A DNA stretch of 64,000 bases from Ottowia sp. (GTDB taxonomy: Bacteria; Pseudomonadota; Gammaproteobacteria; Burkholderiales; Burkholderiaceae_C), in contig NZ_JADJCO010000002.1 in assembly GCF_016703145.1 (NCBI RefSeq), forward strand, positions 434,001 through 498,000. The letters are read 5' to 3'. This document shows, piece after piece, positions 61,702 through 64,000 of this stretch; the stretch's first letter is position 1; each line of letters opens with the position of its first letter. The position numbers and the translations under genes were made by a program. The notes below the pieces were generated by a model. The model did no database searches. It saw nothing but the letters and a program-made list of their open reading frames with translations, and was not told the origin of the DNA.

Positions 61702-62624
61702 ACCCCACCTATCTCGATACCGCGCGCCTGCTGGCGCAGGTGGCGTCGCTGGTGTTCGTGGACGATACCTTCGCGCTGAAGGGGGGCACCGCGATCAACC
61801 TCTTCGTGCGCGACATGCCGCGCTTGTCGGTGGATCTCGATCTGGTCTTTCCCGACCACACGCTGCCGCGTGACGAGGCGCTGGCGCGCATCGACGAGGC
61901 CATCCGACAGGCCGCCGAGCGGCTGAAGAAGCGAGGATTCCAGACGCACGCGCCTGCCGTGGCGGCAGGGGAGACCAAGTTGCTGGTGCGTCGCGGTTCG
62001 ATTCAGGTCAAGGTCGAAGTCAACTTCGTCATGCGCGGGACCGTGCAGCCGGCGCGCCGCGCTTCGCTGACGCCGGCTGCCCGCGACGTGCTGATGGCTG
62101 ATCTGGAGATTCCGGTGGTATCGCTGGAGGACGTGTACGGCGGCAAGTTGGTGGCGGCACTGGATCGGCAGCACCCGCGTGACCTGTTCGACGTGATGCA
62201 GCTCTTTGCACACGAGGGCATCACGCCCGGCATCCGGCGTGCCTTCGTGGTCTACCTGGCCAGCAGCAATCGGCCGATCCACGAAGTGCTGTTCACGTCG
62301 CCGCGGGACATCCGGCACGACTACGAGCACAACTTCCAGGGCATGACGGCCGAGCCGGTGCCACTGGAGGCTTTGCTTGCTGCGCGCGAGCGGCTGGTGC
62401 AGGAGATCCAGCGTGGGCTGGATGAGGACGAACGGCGCTTCCTGCTGTCGCTGGTCGCCGACACGCCCGAGTGGGGGCGGCTGGGCATCGCCCATCTTGA
62501 ACATCTGCCGGGCGTGCGCTGGAAGCTGCGGAATCTGGCGCAGTTGCGCAAGACCAATCCGAAGAAGTTTGCCGAGCAGGCCGACTTGCTGGCCGCGCGG
62601 CTGGCCGTCATCGCGCCAAGCTGA
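61698..62624 (+). CDS. abiEii: AbiEii/AbiGii-family nucleotidyltransferase toxin
   Basis: 308 aa. Nucleotidyltransferase core with FALKGGTAINLFVRDMPRLS and the metal-binding VDLDLVF (DxD), then IPVVSLEDVYGGKLVAALDR and HPRDLFDVMQLF, all typical of AbiEii. Members of this family act by modifying tRNA or nucleotides to halt growth and give phage abortive infection. Translation is coupled to abiEi. Confidence 0.9.
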   Translation: MNPTYLDTARLLAQVASLVFVDDTFALKGGTAINLFVRDMPRLSVDLDLVFPDHTLPRDEALARIDEAIRQAAERLKKRGFQTHAPAVAAGETKLLVRRGSIQVKVEVNFVMRGTVQPARRASLTPAARDVLMADLEIPVVSLEDVYGGKLVAALDRQHPRDLFDVMQLFAHEGITPGIRRAFVVYLASSNRPIHEVLFTSPRDIRHDYEHNFQGMTAEPVPLEALLAARERLVQEIQRGLDEDERRFLLSLVADTPEWGRLGIAHLEHLPGVRWKLRNLAQLRKTNPKKFAEQADLLAARLAVIAPS

Positions 62625-62727
62625 AAAGATGACCCCCCCCTGGGGGCAGCGGGGCAGCGTGAGGACCATTCTTCATGTCGTGCCCACGGCAGTGCATCGG
62701 CTGGAGCCCCCGTGAAAGAATCGCCGC

Positions 62728-63812
62728 ATGAAGGCCCACGATGTCCTCATCATCGGCGCCGGCATGGCGGGCGCCTCGCTGGCGTGGCGGCTGGCCCGGG
62801 ACGGCCTGGGCGTGGCGGTGGTGGAGCGCGAGGCGCAGCCCGGCATGCACAGCACCGGCCGCTCGGCCGCGATGTTCATGGAGAGCTACGGCCCGCCCGG
62901 CGTGCGCGCGCTGACCCGCGCCAGCCGCGCCTTCTACCTGAACCCGCCCCCGGGCTTTGCCGACGCGCCGCTGCCGCGGCCGCGCGGCGCGTTGTTCGTC
63001 GCCACCGCCGCGCAGCAGGACGCGCTGGCGCGGATGCGGGCCGGGCTGGCGGCCAGCGGCACGGCCATGGTGCTATTGGATTCAGAGCGCATCGCGCGGA
63101 TGGTGCCTGGGCTGAAGCCCGGTTTGTTTCAGAACGCACTGCTGGACGAGCACAGTCATGACATCGACGTCCACGCGCTGCTGCAGGGCTTTCTGCGCGG
63201 CGCGCGGCAGGCCGGCGCGGCGGGGCACGGCGCCGAGGGCTGGACGGTGCGCCTGTCGGGCGGCGGCGAATTGCGCGCGCGCACCGTGGTCAACGCCGCT
63301 GGCGCCTGGGTGGACGAGGTGGCGCCGCTCTTCGGCGCCCGGCCCATCGGCATCGAGCCGCGCCGCCGCGGCGCCTTCACCTTCCGCCCGCCGGAGGGCG
63401 TGGACGTGTCCGGCTGGCCCCTGGTGGCCGACGTGGAGGAGGGCTGGTACTTCAAGCCCGACGCCGGCCAGTTGCTGGGCTCGCCGGCCAACGCCGACCC
63501 GGTGCCGCCGCACGACGTGCAGCCGGAGGCGCTGGACATCGCCCTGGGCATCCACCGCATCGAGGAGGCCACCACGCTGGCCATCCGCCGCCCGACGGCG
63601 AGATCGTCGTCGGCTTCGACGGCGCCTGCCCCGGCTTCTTCTGGCTGGCGGGGCAGGGCGGCTACGGCATCCAGAGCGCGGCCGGCGCGAGCCTGCTGGC
63701 GGCCAGCCTGATCGAGGGCGCGCCGCTGCCGGCCGAATTGGTCCACCACGGCGTCGATCCGGCTGTCGTGTCCCCGCGCCGGCTGCGCCGTGCCTTGGGC
63801 CTTGACTACTGA
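62728..63812 (+). CDS. FAD-dependent oxidoreductase, DAO family (one-base frameshift as read)
   Basis: About 361 aa when corrected. Rossmann FAD motif VLIIGAGMAGASLAWRLARD at the N-terminus, EREAQPGMHSTGRSAAMFME, and the substrate region AGAWVDEVAPLFG. The frame as read ends in low-complexity Ser/Ala after RRPTARSS; adding one C to CCC at 63591-63593 gives the expected RRPDGEIVVGFDGACPGFFW and LAGQGGYGIQSAAGASLLAA, ending LRRALGLDY at a TGA (63810-63812). The family includes D-amino-acid and glycine oxidase-like enzymes; the substrate is unknown. It follows abiE by 103 bp containing C- and G-rich palindromes. Confidence 0.83.
63071..63131 (+). repeat. Possible AT-rich dispersed element, copy 16 (inside the oxidoreductase gene)
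   Basis: TGCTATTGGATTCAGAGCGC, then ATCGCGCGGATGGTGCCTGG, GCTGAAGCCC and TTTGTTTCAGAA follow the family pattern, in frame. Confidence 0.4.
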
Positions 63813-63862
63813 AAACGTAGCTGATTGCGCAATAAGGGCGCGGGCTGCAGGCTGATTTGATT
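63806..63862 (+). repeat. AT-rich dispersed element, copy 17
   Basis: TACTGAAAACGTAGCTGATT, then GCGCAATAAGGGCGCGGGCT. It overlaps the oxidoreductase stop and abuts the second MITE copy. Confidence 0.7.
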
Positions 63863-63863
63863 C

Positions 63864-64000
63864 AACCTGGAAACGGCAGCTGACCGCTTGCCACCCTCGG
63901 GGAAGCCGCGTGAGCATTGACCTCGACGGCTTCGATGACCTTCACCTTTCGGGTGAGAGCGCTACGCACCCGCCAGCACCGCGCTCGCCGCGCCATGCGG
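63864..64000. mobile_element. MITE-like element, second copy (cut by window edge)
   Basis: Left end AACCTGGAAACGGCAGCTGA differs from copy 1 at two positions; the following ~115 bp track the first copy with a few substitutions and one inserted base. The right end lies outside the window. Confidence 0.75.

Noticed and set aside
62625..62727. Small gene between abiEii and the oxidoreductase
   Set aside because: The frame present is short, C/G-run rich and lacks a start with ribosome-binding site; it looks like intergenic palindromic sequence.

Overview
The window looks like a chromosome segment of a high-GC betaproteobacterium, most likely Comamonadaceae (Burkholderiales). The grounds are the core genes (lysC, accA, cysS, miaB, ileS-lspA, a pimC/pimD-type acyl-CoA dehydrogenase pair, a B12-dependent NrdJ), the IPTL-CTERM-like C-terminal sorting signals, and a family of AT-rich dispersed repeats. 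The genus cannot be fixed from the sequence alone.

Layout. 1-8.7 kb is core housekeeping: lpxH (cut by the window edge), two cyclophilins, a TPR protein, cysS, an AlkA-like glycosylase, accA, a YkvA protein, tilS and lysC, closed by tRNA-Ser(GCU) and its terminator. 9.0-20.7 kb is a complete type I-F CRISPR-Cas locus: cas1, a cas2-3 fusion, csy1, csy2, csy3, csy4 (cas6f), a leader and a 35-repeat/34-spacer array. A higBA toxin-antitoxin pair sits on the opposite strand between cas3 and csy1. 20.7-33.3 kb returns to core genes (nrdJ, a nitronate monooxygenase, sdaA, miaB, a phosphatase, lspA, ileS, ribF). 33.4-36.5 kb is a small accessory patch: an HNH endonuclease, a PIN/RHH pair overlapping a P-loop kinase, and a second RHH/PIN pair bracketed by a 21-bp direct repeat. 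36.5-45.6 kb holds three secreted proteins with C-terminal sorting tails, followed by a response regulator and a histidine kinase. 45.5-52.9 kb is metabolic: a methyltransferase, pimD/pimC, a DUF480 protein, purN, an RsmB-type rRNA methyltransferase and a fatty acid desaturase. 52.9-64.0 kb holds a MITE-like element, a 964-aa lipoprotein, a 1.3-kaa DUF11/SdrD-type surface protein with a G11 tract, an AbiEi/AbiEii pair, an FAD oxidoreductase, and a second MITE copy running off the end.

Cross-cutting observations. (i) At least 17 copies of a ~55-60-bp AT-rich element are scattered over the window. Several lie in frame inside genes (tilS, cas3, ileS, the DUF480 gene and probably others), and others supply start or stop codons. 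(ii) Two spacers from opposite ends of the CRISPR array overlap by 24 bp in opposite orientation and reveal each other's 5'-CC PAM. (iii) Two hairpins shaped like the Cas6f substrate lie on the plus strand on either side of higB. (iv) Seven apparent single-base indels, all at short G/C runs, break sdaA, ileS, ribF (three), the DUF11 gene and the last oxidoreductase. Because ileS and ribF are normally essential, most are probably sequencing or assembly errors, so these genes are annotated as intact but frameshifted as read.
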